DNA of 64,000 bases from Geobacillus thermoleovorans (GCF_001610955.1 NZ_CP014335.1:785001-849000), one strand, 5' to 3'; counted from the stretch's first letter, positions 26,850 to 34,571 are shown. A program made the numbers and translations. The notes: a model not told the origin generated them from the sequence alone.

Positions 26850-27200
26850 ATGGACGATCCGTTTTCATTTGTCCTTCTTTGTTTAGCCAGCTTTCGCCTG
26901 ACACGGCTCATCGTATATGACGCGATCACCGCCTGGATTCGCCGTCCCTTTCACGAATGGACGGAGCAGGAGCTTCCGGACGGAAGCAAACAAGTGTTTC
27001 TTTCTTTCAAGGGAGGCGGGCTGCGTCGCTGGTTTGGCGAACTGCTGAGCTGCTACTGGTGCACGGGGATCTGGTGTGCGGCGTTTTGTTATATTGGCCT
27101 AATGCTTTGGCCGAATGTTTTTGAGCCGCTCATTATGCTTCTAGCGATTGCCGGCGGGGCGGCGATCATGGAGACGATCGTTAGTAAATGGTTGTCGTAA
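26850..27200 (+). CDS. yjcA: DUF1360 membrane protein (YjcA-type sporulation protein)
   Basis: This 116-residue protein has the DUF1360 features: LASFRLTRLIVYD at the N-terminus, a WIRRPFHEW segment, LLSCYWCTGIWCAAF with paired cysteines, and a C-terminal hydrophobic helix. It has about three membrane segments. B. subtilis yjcA is a sporulation gene and lies just before yjcZ and spoVIF. Here a large block separates them. GGGGAGGGGAGC precedes the ATG. Confidence 0.85.
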   Translation: MDDPFSFVLLCLASFRLTRLIVYDAITAWIRRPFHEWTEQELPDGSKQVFLSFKGGGLRRWFGELLSCYWCTGIWCAAFCYIGLMLWPNVFEPLIMLLAIAGGAAIMETIVSKWLS

Positions 27201-27223
27201 GGAGAAAGGCGGCTATTGAGGTC

Positions 27224-27626
27224 ATGACACAGCCAATGAGGGATGCCGGCGGGCGTCGTTTTGGTCAAAAAATGGACAGCGAATCGCTGATGCTGGTTGG
27301 GCAACGTTCGCTGAAGGAATGGCCGGCGGTGTGGATGGAAGTCGTCGTCAGCCGGTGATGCAAAAACAGCCGCGCAGCTTGTCGGGATGACGTTGATGGA
27401 AGGAAACGTCCAACTCCTATTGTTTGAAATAGGAAATAGCGGAGCCGGCTCAAAACGGCCGGCCCAAACAGCAGGTGCGCCGCTGGTCGGCATGAAGGCG
27501 GAAAACGAGCGGGTCACCATTGAATGGCAATATGGTTGGCGGCAGGAACGCCCTTTGGCAGTTCTGCGCAATACACGAATCCATCAACCGTCAATGAGCG
27601 GGCATTGCTGGACGGGGGAACAGTGA
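27224..27626 (+). pseudogene. Possible frameshifted plus-strand gene, unrecognised
   Basis: From the ATG at 27224 one frame runs to a TGA at 27356-27358 (44 residues). A second frame then continues without a stop from about 27350 through 27626, where it overlaps the end of the minus-strand gene at 27514. A single base change in length near 27350 would join them into about 133 residues. I recognise no family. It may equally be non-coding. Confidence 0.22.
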
Positions 27627-28278
27627 TTTCGAACTGGGAAAAGCGCCGCTCCTCGCTTGGTTCAAGCGGGGCGTCATAAAGCGGGGCAAGCCAGTATTCC
27701 CCGCTTTGCCGCACTTTTTCCCGCCAGTTTTCGTGGGTGAACGTCCAGCTTTCCGCGCTATTGGAGATCAGCGTTTCCTGCTCGGCCCGTCCGCTGTTTG
27801 GCAAAACAATTTTCCCGCTGAGCACCGCCGTTTTTGGAGGCGAAAGGCGGAGACAGACAATCAAATGGTGAAGCGGCGCTGTTCCGTGATTGCGAATGAT
27901 GAAATCGCCGATGATGGTCAGCTCCTCCTCATCAAGATGCGTCGGAACGACGACAGAATAGTGAAACAACGCTGACACGGCAGCAGCTCGTTCAAACGCT
28001 GGTGTCTGTGTCTCTTTTGAGGTGTTATATCGCGTTTCTTCCAGTGCAATTTCACACAACAGAAGCTGGCGTTCCAAGGCGGCGATTTTTTTCTTGTACG
28101 TTTCAACGTTGGTTGTTTCTGCTTCACGCAGCTTCTCTTTCAAATAGGCGCTGCGCATTTTTTCCTTGGCCAACTCGGCCTCCAGTTGCTGCACTTGTTG
28201 CCGGCATGAGGCTGCTTCTGACCGGTAGTGGATGATTTGCTGCTGCAGACGGAGGTGTTGGTCGTTTTTGTTTTTCAT
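27514..28278 (-). CDS. Coiled-coil protein with beta-rich C-terminus, unknown function
   Basis: The 254-residue product has a long N-terminal coiled coil (about residues 5-85, rich in Glu, Gln, Leu and Lys) followed by a beta-rich domain of about 160 residues (LTIIGDFIIRNHG, HLIVCLRLSPPK, FEITVPPSSNARS). It has no signal peptide. It lies next to a cysteine-rich coat-like gene transcribed in the same direction, so a spore-layer role is plausible. No family was recognised. Confidence 0.65.
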   Translation of the reverse strand: MKNKNDQHLRLQQQIIHYRSEAASCRQQVQQLEAELAKEKMRSAYLKEKLREAETTNVETYKKKIAALERQLLLCEIALEETRYNTSKETQTPAFERAAAVSALFHYSVVVPTHLDEEELTIIGDFIIRNHGTAPLHHLIVCLRLSPPKTAVLSGKIVLPNSGRAEQETLISNSAESWTFTHENWREKVRQSGEYWLAPLYDAPLEPSEERRFSQFEITVPPSSNARSLTVDGFVYCAELPKGVPAANHIAIQW

Positions 28279-28334
28279 ACGGTTTCCACCCCTTCCATTC
28301 TCATCTTATGTATCCATTGCGGGTGCATGCCATA

Positions 28335-28363
28335 TAAAAAAGGCTGTTGTTGGAACAACAGCC
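28335..28363 (-). terminator. Terminator of the 28380-29099 gene
   Basis: A perfect 9-bp stem GGCTGTTGT/ACAACAGCC with a 4-nt loop is followed on the minus strand by six T residues. Confidence 0.88.
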
Positions 28364-28379
28364 TGAACGGTGCAGGACG

Positions 28380-29099
28380 CTACATGGCCGGGAATACGTC
28401 CGGGCATTGCGGCGGGAATTTGGTTGTCGGGCAAAGCACGGCTTCGGCCAATTCTTCGCGCGGTTGGCAGAAACGAGCTTCGACTTCGATTTTGACATCA
28501 GCTTCCACTTGGACTTCAAGGCATAAGGTGATGGAAACATCAAGTTGTGCAAAGTTGTCTGTGCAGACTAGGCTCGTGTCGCATTCGAAGAACGAAATAT
28601 GGCAGTTGAGCTGCGTGCCTTCTGGGGCGCACAAGATGAACGTTTGTGCTGTAGCGAACGGAATTGGTTTCGATTGGCAAATGACCGTGCCGGCTGGGCT
28701 GACAATTTGCACGACGACATGCCCTTTGATGAGCGCTTTGACTTTTTGCAGCGTCACCGTTTCCCCAGAAGGAAGGGTGACGTTTACGGACTGCCGGCCG
28801 TTTGGCTGCGTAATTTCCTGGCAAATCAATGCGTCCTGGTCAACGACCGAGTCGATCGGGTTTCCGTCGGCGTCTGTCAGGAAGCAACGGATCGTCAAGT
28901 GTTGCGGGTTTGTATGTTGCGCTCCCAAAAAATCGCAAATCGTTCCTTCCCGCTGGCAGTGGTCCATCGGGAAAATCGCTTCCAAATCCTCGCCGCTGAA
29001 GCTTCGCAATGGCACATCGACTTGGCGCGTCACCCAGTCGTAAATTTTGCGCGTTCTGATGCATACTCTTTCTGTATCGCGACGGTGATGATGACCCAT
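28380..29099 (-). CDS. Cysteine-rich probable spore outer-layer protein
   Basis: The product has 239 residues and about 14 cysteines spread along its length. It starts with a histidine/arginine-rich segment (MGHHHRRDTERVCIRTRKIYDWV) followed by beta-rich repeats around single cysteines (IRCFLTDADG, LICQEITQP, VICQSKPIP, FILCAPEG, ITLCLEV). Such patterns are common in cross-linked spore coat or exosporium proteins of Bacillaceae. Its own terminator marks it as monocistronic. The exact family is not certain. Confidence 0.72.
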   Translation of the reverse strand: MGHHHRRDTERVCIRTRKIYDWVTRQVDVPLRSFSGEDLEAIFPMDHCQREGTICDFLGAQHTNPQHLTIRCFLTDADGNPIDSVVDQDALICQEITQPNGRQSVNVTLPSGETVTLQKVKALIKGHVVVQIVSPAGTVICQSKPIPFATAQTFILCAPEGTQLNCHISFFECDTSLVCTDNFAQLDVSITLCLEVQVEADVKIEVEARFCQPREELAEAVLCPTTKFPPQCPDVFPAM

Positions 29100-29253
29100 T
29101 TTCTTCGTTCCTCCTATCGTTCAGTTGTTCCCCAACGCCTGGTGGTTTGGGACTACTGTATACTATGGAACGGCTTAGGTAAATGTGTTGGGACAGATGC
29201 GGATTTTTTGCTGGTGGGTGCAGACAACGATGAATCAAAGGAGGAGATGTCGA

Positions 29254-29589
29254 ATGATGAAAGACAAACATGGGGCGATGAATGAAGAGAGAAGGGGGAC
29301 AGGTGAACAGCGGCTTGCTGAGCGAATGGCTGAACTGGAGCGCCGGCTGAAAGAGGTGGAAGCCGAAAACATTGTGTTAAAGGAACTGGCTTACCAAAGC
29401 GCCAAGCGCTACGAGCAGCTCAAACAGCTGGCGAAGGAAAATGACGAGCTTCGCCGCCAGCTGCTGCAATCGCCATGGAGCGAAAAAACGGGCAAGGCAG
29501 ATGAGGACGAACGGCCGGACAGCTGGTTTTTCCGCACACTGAGGCAAGAAAATGCCATCATGCCACACCCGGAGCGAAACGAAAAATGA
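29254..29589 (+). CDS. Small coiled-coil protein
   Basis: This gene encodes 111 residues with one strong coiled coil (about residues 18-72, with many Glu, Lys, Arg and Leu). The ATG at 29254 is preceded by AAAGGAGGAG. The hydrophilic C-terminus has no recognisable motif. It is divergent from the cysteine-rich gene and precedes several tiny genes. Function unknown. Confidence 0.6.
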   Translation: MMKDKHGAMNEERRGTGEQRLAERMAELERRLKEVEAENIVLKELAYQSAKRYEQLKQLAKENDELRRQLLQSPWSEKTGKADEDERPDSWFFRTLRQENAIMPHPERNEK

Positions 29590-29767
29590 GAGGCACCCTT
29601 GGCTCGCCAAGCCATACAATAGCAGTAGCCGCTCGCTTTTTCTCTCGCCGTTAGACATTGTTTGTTTTTATGCCGTTTCGATTAGAGACGAATCGTACGG
29701 AAATGGACTTGAACATAAATTGGTTGATCGGCGAGGGCTACACTTTTTCGGGATGGAGGGATGAGGA

Positions 29768-29884
29768 ATGAAGAAGCCTACTCCGTCGAAACCGGTGACA
29801 AGGGTGCTTTCTTCGACAACGCAGCCTGTGCGGCGTCCGAGCGGATGCGGATGCGGTCGGCCAGCCGTCATCAAGAAGAAATAA
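29768..29884 (+). CDS. Tiny basic Cys/Pro protein, possible spore protein
   Basis: A 38-residue frame reads MKKPTPSKPVTRVLSS and later RRPSGCGCGRPAVIKKK. GGAGG lies 8-9 nt upstream of the ATG. The Gly-Cys repeat and basic ends resemble very small spore proteins. A competing 58-codon frame starts at 29761 but is too close to the ribosome site. Confidence 0.42.
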   Translation: MKKPTPSKPVTRVLSSTTQPVRRPSGCGCGRPAVIKKK

Positions 29885-29971
29885 CGGAAATCTGTGAGAG
29901 ATGCCTATACTTCGCTTCGCCTCCTTGCATAGTCTAACAGTGCAACTAGGCGAAAGGAAGGGGGGAAGGGC

Positions 29972-30202
29972 ATGTCGGATCGGAAAAAAGCGAAAGTGAT
30001 TCATGTCGATAAATTGATCATTCATGCCGATGACATCGTCATTATGCCGCGCGGCCGCATCCGCGATCCATGGTTGTTCCCGCACCGCGATGATACGGAA
30101 ATGGAAGCCGTTGAAGATGTGCGGGACCGGGATAAGGAAGAACATGGTGAAGGAGGCCATGATCGAAACGAAGGAGAACGGAGACCGTTCTCGTGGATCT
30201 AG
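29972..30202 (+). CDS. Small charged protein, unknown
   Basis: The gene encodes 76 residues with an ordered N-terminal half (KKAKVIHVDKLIIHADDIVIMP) and a highly charged C-terminal half (repeated Asp, Glu, Arg, His). AAGGAAGGGGGGAAGGG before the ATG is a strong ribosome site. It lies between coat-related genes and the SpoVA-type operon. No family recognised. Confidence 0.6.
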   Translation: MSDRKKAKVIHVDKLIIHADDIVIMPRGRIRDPWLFPHRDDTEMEAVEDVRDRDKEEHGEGGHDRNEGERRPFSWI

Positions 30203-30229
30203 CCATAAAGCAAATGGGGGACGCAAACG

Positions 30230-30433
30230 GTGGAGCGTTTTAAAAATTACGGGCTTTGGCTGGCAATCGGATCGTTTGCCGTGATTGCGCTTGAGACATT
30301 CGGCGTCGACATTGATCTTGGCAAATATGAACAACTGTACCATGCCTTCTTAAGCATTTTGGTGATGGCCGGTATTTTAAACAACCCGTCGCTCGGCCGC
30401 GGTTATTCCGATAAAGTTGATAACAAGTCGTAA
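30230..30433 (+). CDS. Small holin-like membrane protein
   Basis: This 67-residue protein, starting at GTG, has two hydrophobic helices (about residues 8-24 and 38-52) joined by a short loop, and a polar tail. The layout and the segment YEQLYHAFLSILVMAGILNNP resemble small phage-type holins found singly in Bacillus genomes. It ends at a strong terminator before the SpoVA-type operon. The function is only a resemblance. Confidence 0.6.
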   Translation: MERFKNYGLWLAIGSFAVIALETFGVDIDLGKYEQLYHAFLSILVMAGILNNPSLGRGYSDKVDNKS

Positions 30434-30440
30434 ACCGTAT

Positions 30441-30466
30441 GGGCGCCTGCAGAAGGCGCCCTTTTC
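30441..30466 (+). terminator. Terminator before the SpoVA-type operon
   Basis: GGGCGCC (30441-30447) pairs with GGCGCCC (30455-30461) and is followed by TTTT. Confidence 0.8.
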
Positions 30467-30591
30467 GTGCCCGGAAAGGCTGGAAAGGCGGGAGAACGTT
30501 TTGCAGAAAATGACAATTATAATTTGGCGGCGAAAAACCATTCTAAACATTGTCACCACCAATCTTACACCATATAAGGAGGACATGAATC

Positions 30592-30798
30592 ATGACGGTT
30601 GCAACACAAGTGAAACAAACATTGGCGGGGTTAAAATCGGCTCAAGCGAGCTTCGAAACGTTTGCTTTGCAAACCGAAAACCAAGCCGCGAAACAGCTTT
30701 ACCAACAAGCTGCCCAACAAACGCAGGCGGTCATTGATTTGGTGAACTCGCGCATGCAAGAAATTCAAAACGAAGAGCCACAATATAAACAACAATAA
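30592..30798 (+). CDS. DUF1657 protein, first gene of the spoVA2mob-type operon
   Basis: This 68-residue, mostly helical protein begins TVATQVKQTLAGLKSAQ and ends NEEPQYKQQ. It belongs to DUF1657, a family typical of spoVA2mob operons. A near-identical layout is found again at 33247 and in the tail of the DUF421 protein. GGAGGA lies upstream. A CATTCTA sequence at 30539 resembles a sigma-G -10 box, but no convincing -35 is visible. Confidence 0.86.
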   Translation: MTVATQVKQTLAGLKSAQASFETFALQTENQAAKQLYQQAAQQTQAVIDLVNSRMQEIQNEEPQYKQQ

Positions 30799-30800
30799 CC

Positions 30801-30860
30801 TTCGCAGAAGCGAATGGGATGGTTTAGGCGGAAAGGTTGGCACAGCACGCCAACCTTTCC
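30801..30860 (+). other. Two stem-loops inside the SpoVA-type operon
   Basis: Between the first DUF1657 gene and the lipoprotein gene lie a small hairpin (TTCGC/GCGAA, 30801-30814) and a perfect 12-bp hairpin (30830-30841 with 30849-30860, loop ACAGCAC). Neither is followed by a T run, so they look more like RNA processing or stability elements than terminators. Confidence 0.6.
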
Positions 30861-30901
30861 CGACTTGGCGGAAATACATAAAAACGAATGGGTTGATGAA
30901 G

Positions 30902-31372
30902 ATGAAAAAATGGTGGTTGGCGGCCGTCGTTGCGATGATCGCGGTCGGCGGCTGCGCCAAAGAAGAAACGGAACAAAAGCAATCGCTGCAAGGGGCAAAC
31001 CTGCTGAGAACCCAAACGTCCGGGACGGCGAAACATGCGGAGCTGAACCAAGGTCCGGCCGAGCGGGCGGCCAGCTATTTGCGCGGGCGCGACGATGTTC
31101 GGGACGTGGTGGCGGTCAACAGCGGGGATCGGTTGCTCATTGCTTATCAAATTCCCCATATGAAGCGGTGGAGTCGAAAACAAATTGAGAAAGACATTGA
31201 CCAAAAACTGCGCGACCTGTTTCCTGGCTATGACGTTGTTTCCTCGAGCGATTTGAAAATTTTTTGGAAGACGAAGGAATTAAAAGCTAACATGGACAAT
31301 CGACGCTGGGATGAACGAAAAGTCAATCGGGAAGTCAGGCGCATTGAAAAGCTAAGCAAAGAGCAAACATAA
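30902..31372 (+). CDS. YhcN/YlaJ-family sporulation lipoprotein
   Basis: The product (156 residues from the ATG at 30902; ATG 30896 is also possible) has a signal peptide with the lipobox VGGC, so it is probably anchored to a spore membrane. The mature part contains the YhcN/YlaJ-type segment AASYLRGRDDVRDVVAVNSGDRLLIAYQI. Proteins of this family are found in the inner membrane of spores, and one is a standard member of spoVA2mob operons. Confidence 0.87.
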   Translation: MKKWWLAAVVAMIAVGGCAKEETEQKQSLQGANLLRTQTSGTAKHAELNQGPAERAASYLRGRDDVRDVVAVNSGDRLLIAYQIPHMKRWSRKQIEKDIDQKLRDLFPGYDVVSSSDLKIFWKTKELKANMDNRRWDERKVNREVRRIEKLSKEQT

Positions 31373-31383
31373 GAGGTGTCATT

Positions 31384-31863
31384 ATGGCGAATGAAAAACG
31401 GAAAAAGCTGACCCCGGTTCAGCAGGAATATCATTTATTCGAAAAAGAGCGGGAAACGAAGCGCCCTATCGTTCGCAACTGTGTTTGCGCGTTTCTCGTT
31501 GGCGGAATCATTTGCGTGATTGGACAGGCGATCTCTTATTTTTACATGTATTTTTTTGACTTTACCGAGCAAACGGCAGGCAATCCGACGGTGGCGACGA
31601 TGGTCTTTTTGTCGATGATTTTAACTGGGCTTGGCGTTTATGACCGGATCGCCCAATTCGCTGGGGCGGGAAGCGCCGTGCCGGTGACAGGGTTTGGCAA
31701 CGCCGTCATCTCGGCGGCGATTGAGCACCGGACGGAAGGATTTGTGTTAGGCGTCGGCTCGAACATGTTCAAGCTCGCCGGATCGGTCATCTTGTTCGGT
31801 ACGTTTGCCGCCTTTGTTATCGCCCTTGTCAAAACGATTGCGACCCAGTGGGGGGGATTGTAA
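31384..31863 (+). CDS. spoVAC: Stage V sporulation protein AC (second copy type)
   Basis: SpoVAC is a membrane channel component that moves dipicolinic acid and responds to osmotic stress. The 159-residue protein has a hydrophilic N-terminus followed by four hydrophobic segments, with FLVGGIICVIGQAISYF, AQFAGAGSAVPVTGFGNAV and FVLGVGSNMFKLAGSVILFG. The stop codon and the next start share a base (TAATG), showing tight coupling with spoVAD. Confidence 0.93.
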   Translation: MANEKRKKLTPVQQEYHLFEKERETKRPIVRNCVCAFLVGGIICVIGQAISYFYMYFFDFTEQTAGNPTVATMVFLSMILTGLGVYDRIAQFAGAGSAVPVTGFGNAVISAAIEHRTEGFVLGVGSNMFKLAGSVILFGTFAAFVIALVKTIATQWGGL

Positions 31864-32876
31864 TGCTGAAAGGGCACCGCACATGGGTGTTTGCGAACAA
31901 GCCGGCAATCATCGCAACAGCGGCGGTCGGCGGGCCGTTTGAGGCGAACGGCCGCCTCGCGGAAGACTTTGATCTTCTTCACGAAGATTTATGGCTCGGA
32001 GAGGAGTCGTACGAGAAGGCGCACCGCGTGCTCATGGAGGAAGCAGCGTTTCAGGCGATGGAAAAAGCCGGCCTAGAGAAAGAAAAAGTGCAATTTCTCA
32101 TCGCCGGCGACTTGATCAACCAAATGACCCCGACAAGCTTTGCTGCCCGAACGCTCGGCATGCCGTATCTCGGTGTTTTTGGCGCCTGTTCCACTTCGAT
32201 GGAAGGGCTGGCGCTAAGCGCTTTTATTACCAACTACGGCGGGGCAGATTATATATTAACCGGAGCCTCAAGCCACAACGCTGCCGTCGAAAAACAGTTT
32301 CGTTACCCGACGGAATACGGCGGGCAAAAGCCGCCGACGGCGCAGTGGACAGTAACGGGAGCTGGCGTGGCGATCGTCAGCCCGAAAGGGGACGGGCCGC
32401 GCGTGACCGCGGCGACGATCGGCCGCGTTGTGGATATGGGGCTTGCCGACCCGTTCAACATGGGTGGAGCGATGGCGCCGGCGGCGGTCGATACGATTGA
32501 GGCGCATTTGCGCGACATGCAAATCGATGCATCGTATTACGATTTGATCGTCACCGGCGATCTAGGGCGAATCGGACGCCAAGTCTCCCTTGACTTGCTG
32601 CGTCAGCACGGCATTGACATCGATGAAGAGCGCTACCAAGATTGCGGACTGCTCATTTACCGCGATGGGCAGCCGGTTTTGTCCGGCGCAAGTGGGGCGG
32701 CTTGTTCCGCCGTTGTCGTTTACGGGCATCTCATCAAACGGATGCGGCGCGGCGAGCTGAAGCGCATTTTGGCAGTCGCGACAGGAGCGCTATTGTCGCC
32801 GCTATCGTTCCAGCAAAACGAGACGATTCCATGCATCGCCCACGCGGTGGCGATCGAGTATGGAGGTGAGGCGTAG
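31863..32876 (+). CDS. spoVAD: Stage V sporulation protein AD (second copy type)
   Basis: SpoVAD binds dipicolinic acid and is needed for its uptake into the forespore. It has a thiolase-like fold. The 337-residue product shows [41 protein letters not shown], and [14 protein letters not shown]. The ATG at 31863 overlaps the spoVAC stop. An upstream in-frame ATG lies inside spoVAC and is unlikely. Confidence 0.94.
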   Translation: MLKGHRTWVFANKPAIIATAAVGGPFEANGRLAEDFDLLHEDLWLGEESYEKAHRVLMEEAAFQAMEKAGLEKEKVQFLIAGDLINQMTPTSFAARTLGMPYLGVFGACSTSMEGLALSAFITNYGGADYILTGASSHNAAVEKQFRYPTEYGGQKPPTAQWTVTGAGVAIVSPKGDGPRVTAATIGRVVDMGLADPFNMGGAMAPAAVDTIEAHLRDMQIDASYYDLIVTGDLGRIGRQVSLDLLRQHGIDIDEERYQDCGLLIYRDGQPVLSGASGAACSAVVVYGHLIKRMRRGELKRILAVATGALLSPLSFQQNETIPCIAHAVAIEYGGEA

Positions 32877-32877
32877 C

Positions 32878-33234
32878 GTGTTGGCTATGTTTTTTTGGGC
32901 GTTTGTCGTCGGCGGGCTGATTTGCGTGATCGGGCAAATTTTGATGGATGTGTTTAAACTGACACCTGCGCATACGTTGACGATTCTCGTCGTCGTCGGG
33001 GCGATTTTGGATGGATTCGGTTTGTATGAGCCACTCATTGATTTTGCCGGCGCCGGGGCGACGATTCCGATTACGAGCTTTGGAAACGCGCTCGTTCACG
33101 GCGCGATGCAAGAGGCGGAAAAACACGGCATTATCGGCGTATTGACCGGCATGTTTGAAGTGACGAGCGCCGGCATCTCCGCGGCGATCGTCTTTGGGTT
33201 TATCGGGGCGCTCTTGTTCCGCCCGAAAGGATAG
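32878..33234 (+). CDS. spoVAE: Stage V sporulation protein AE (SpoVAEb type)
   Basis: This 118-residue membrane protein with about four hydrophobic segments has the SpoVAE pattern [39 protein letters not shown] and a glycine-rich end. It is related in sequence to SpoVAC. The GTG at 32878 has GGAGGTGAG 7 nt upstream, which lies in the end of spoVAD. An ATG at 32860 would overlap that ribosome site. Confidence 0.9.
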   Translation: MLAMFFWAFVVGGLICVIGQILMDVFKLTPAHTLTILVVVGAILDGFGLYEPLIDFAGAGATIPITSFGNALVHGAMQEAEKHGIIGVLTGMFEVTSAGISAAIVFGFIGALLFRPKG

Positions 33235-33246
33235 GAGGGATCTTCC

Positions 33247-33453
33247 ATGACCGTTGCTTCGCAGGTGAAACAAACGTTGGCGAGCTTAAAAGGCATTCAC
33301 GCTGGGCTGCAACAGCTGGCGCTCACTTCCCAGGATGAAACGGCGCAACGGACGTTTCATGAAGCGATGCTTGCGACAGAGGAGATCATCGCGGACATCA
33401 AAGACCGGATCGGCCGGCTCGAGTTCGAAGAGCCGCAATACCACGGAAAGTAA
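33247..33453 (+). CDS. DUF1657 protein, second copy
   Basis: This 68-residue protein parallels the one at 30592 along its whole length (TVASQVKQTLASLKGIHAGLQ; EEPQYHGK at the end). AGGAGGGATC precedes the ATG. Placement after spoVAE and before a DUF421 gene is the standard order in spoVA2mob operons. Confidence 0.87.
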   Translation: MTVASQVKQTLASLKGIHAGLQQLALTSQDETAQRTFHEAMLATEEIIADIKDRIGRLEFEEPQYHGK

Positions 33454-33465
33454 GGAGCATGATCG

Positions 33466-34326
33466 ATGCCTATATGGTTAGAAACCGCCATTCGTTCGAT
33501 TTGCATTTTAATCGGGTTGTTTGTTATCACCCGCATTCTCGGCAAAAAGCAATTATCAAAATTGTCGTTTTTTGAATACATCGTCGGCATTACCGTCGGC
33601 GATATCGCTGGAACGATGTCGGTCGATTTAGGAATTTCGTTGCAAGAAGGCATCACCAGCATTTTGATTTGGTCGCTGTTTCCAGTGGCTGTCGCTCGTC
33701 TCTCGCTGCGCAACAAGAAATTTCGCGATTTTGTCGAGGGCAATTCCACGGTTTTTATTAAAAACGGCAAAATTTTAGAGGAAAACTTGAAACGGGAGAA
33801 ATATACGGTTGACGAGCTGCTCGAACAGCTGCGCAAAAAAGATGTGTTCCGCGTCGCCGACGTCGAGTTTGCGGTGCTTGAGCCAAACGGCGACTTGAAC
33901 GTGTTGCTGAAGCGGGAAAAGCAGCCGCTCACCGTCGGAGATGTGTTCCCAAACCCACCGCGGGAAAAAGAGCCGCAAACGGTCATTATGGACGGCATGA
34001 TTTTGGATGAGCCACTCGCTACGATGGGGCTTGGCCGCGGCTGGCTGAAGGAACAGCTTGACAAACAAGGAGTGGCGATTGAAAATGTGTTTCTCGCCCA
34101 AGTCGATTCATACGGACAGCTGACGATCGATTTGTACGATGATAAGATCCAAATTGCCGAGCCGCAGGAGAAAAAGCTGCTCTTGGCCGCGATGAAAAAA
34201 GTGCAGGCTGATCTGGAGCTGTATGCGTTGCAGACGAATTCCGAAGAGGCGAAGGCGCTGTATGAACGAAACGCCGCAAAAATGGCAGAGCTTGTGCAAA
34301 AAGTCGAACCGCTCTTGCGAAACTGA
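33466..34326 (+). CDS. DUF421 (YetF-type) membrane protein fused to a DUF1657-like tail
   Basis: The 286-residue protein has three N-terminal hydrophobic segments (about residues 5-80) then two soluble DUF421 lobes (about 85-220; VFRVADVEFAVLEPNGDLNVLLK, LGRGWLKEQLDKQGV). Its last 50 residues (KKVQADLELYALQTNSEEAK and on) align with the separate DUF1657 proteins of the operon. YetF/YdfS-type proteins of spores are linked to germination and wet-heat resistance. It starts 12 nt after the second DUF1657 gene. Confidence 0.9.
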   Translation: MPIWLETAIRSICILIGLFVITRILGKKQLSKLSFFEYIVGITVGDIAGTMSVDLGISLQEGITSILIWSLFPVAVARLSLRNKKFRDFVEGNSTVFIKNGKILEENLKREKYTVDELLEQLRKKDVFRVADVEFAVLEPNGDLNVLLKREKQPLTVGDVFPNPPREKEPQTVIMDGMILDEPLATMGLGRGWLKEQLDKQGVAIENVFLAQVDSYGQLTIDLYDDKIQIAEPQEKKLLLAAMKKVQADLELYALQTNSEEAKALYERNAAKMAELVQKVEPLLRN

Positions 34327-34346
34327 TGACACAGGAGGAAAAGACG

Positions 34347-34517
34347 ATGGAAGACAAACGGATAAAAACGACGGATGAGGAAATTCAAGTCCAATTGAAA
34401 CCAAACGACCGCTCCGAGCGGACGCGGACGACCGATGAGGAAATTTCGATTGAATTGATGTTTGACAGCCCGCAGCTGACGCGCCAGCCGAAAGACTACG
34501 ACGAAATTGAATATTGA
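34347..34517 (+). CDS. Small acidic protein with a duplicated motif
   Basis: This 56-residue protein has two copies of a short unit, RIKTTDEEIQVQL and RTRTTDEEISIEL, separated by about six residues. It is hydrophilic and acidic. AGGAGGAAAAG precedes the ATG. It is the last gene before the operon terminator and 20 nt after the DUF421 gene, so it is probably part of the same transcript. No family recognised. Confidence 0.68.
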   Translation: MEDKRIKTTDEEIQVQLKPNDRSERTRTTDEEISIELMFDSPQLTRQPKDYDEIEY

Positions 34518-34571
34518 CGGCTTCCGTTTCCACAATCGGCGATCCATAAGGAGCTGTCTGTTCATTCGCAT

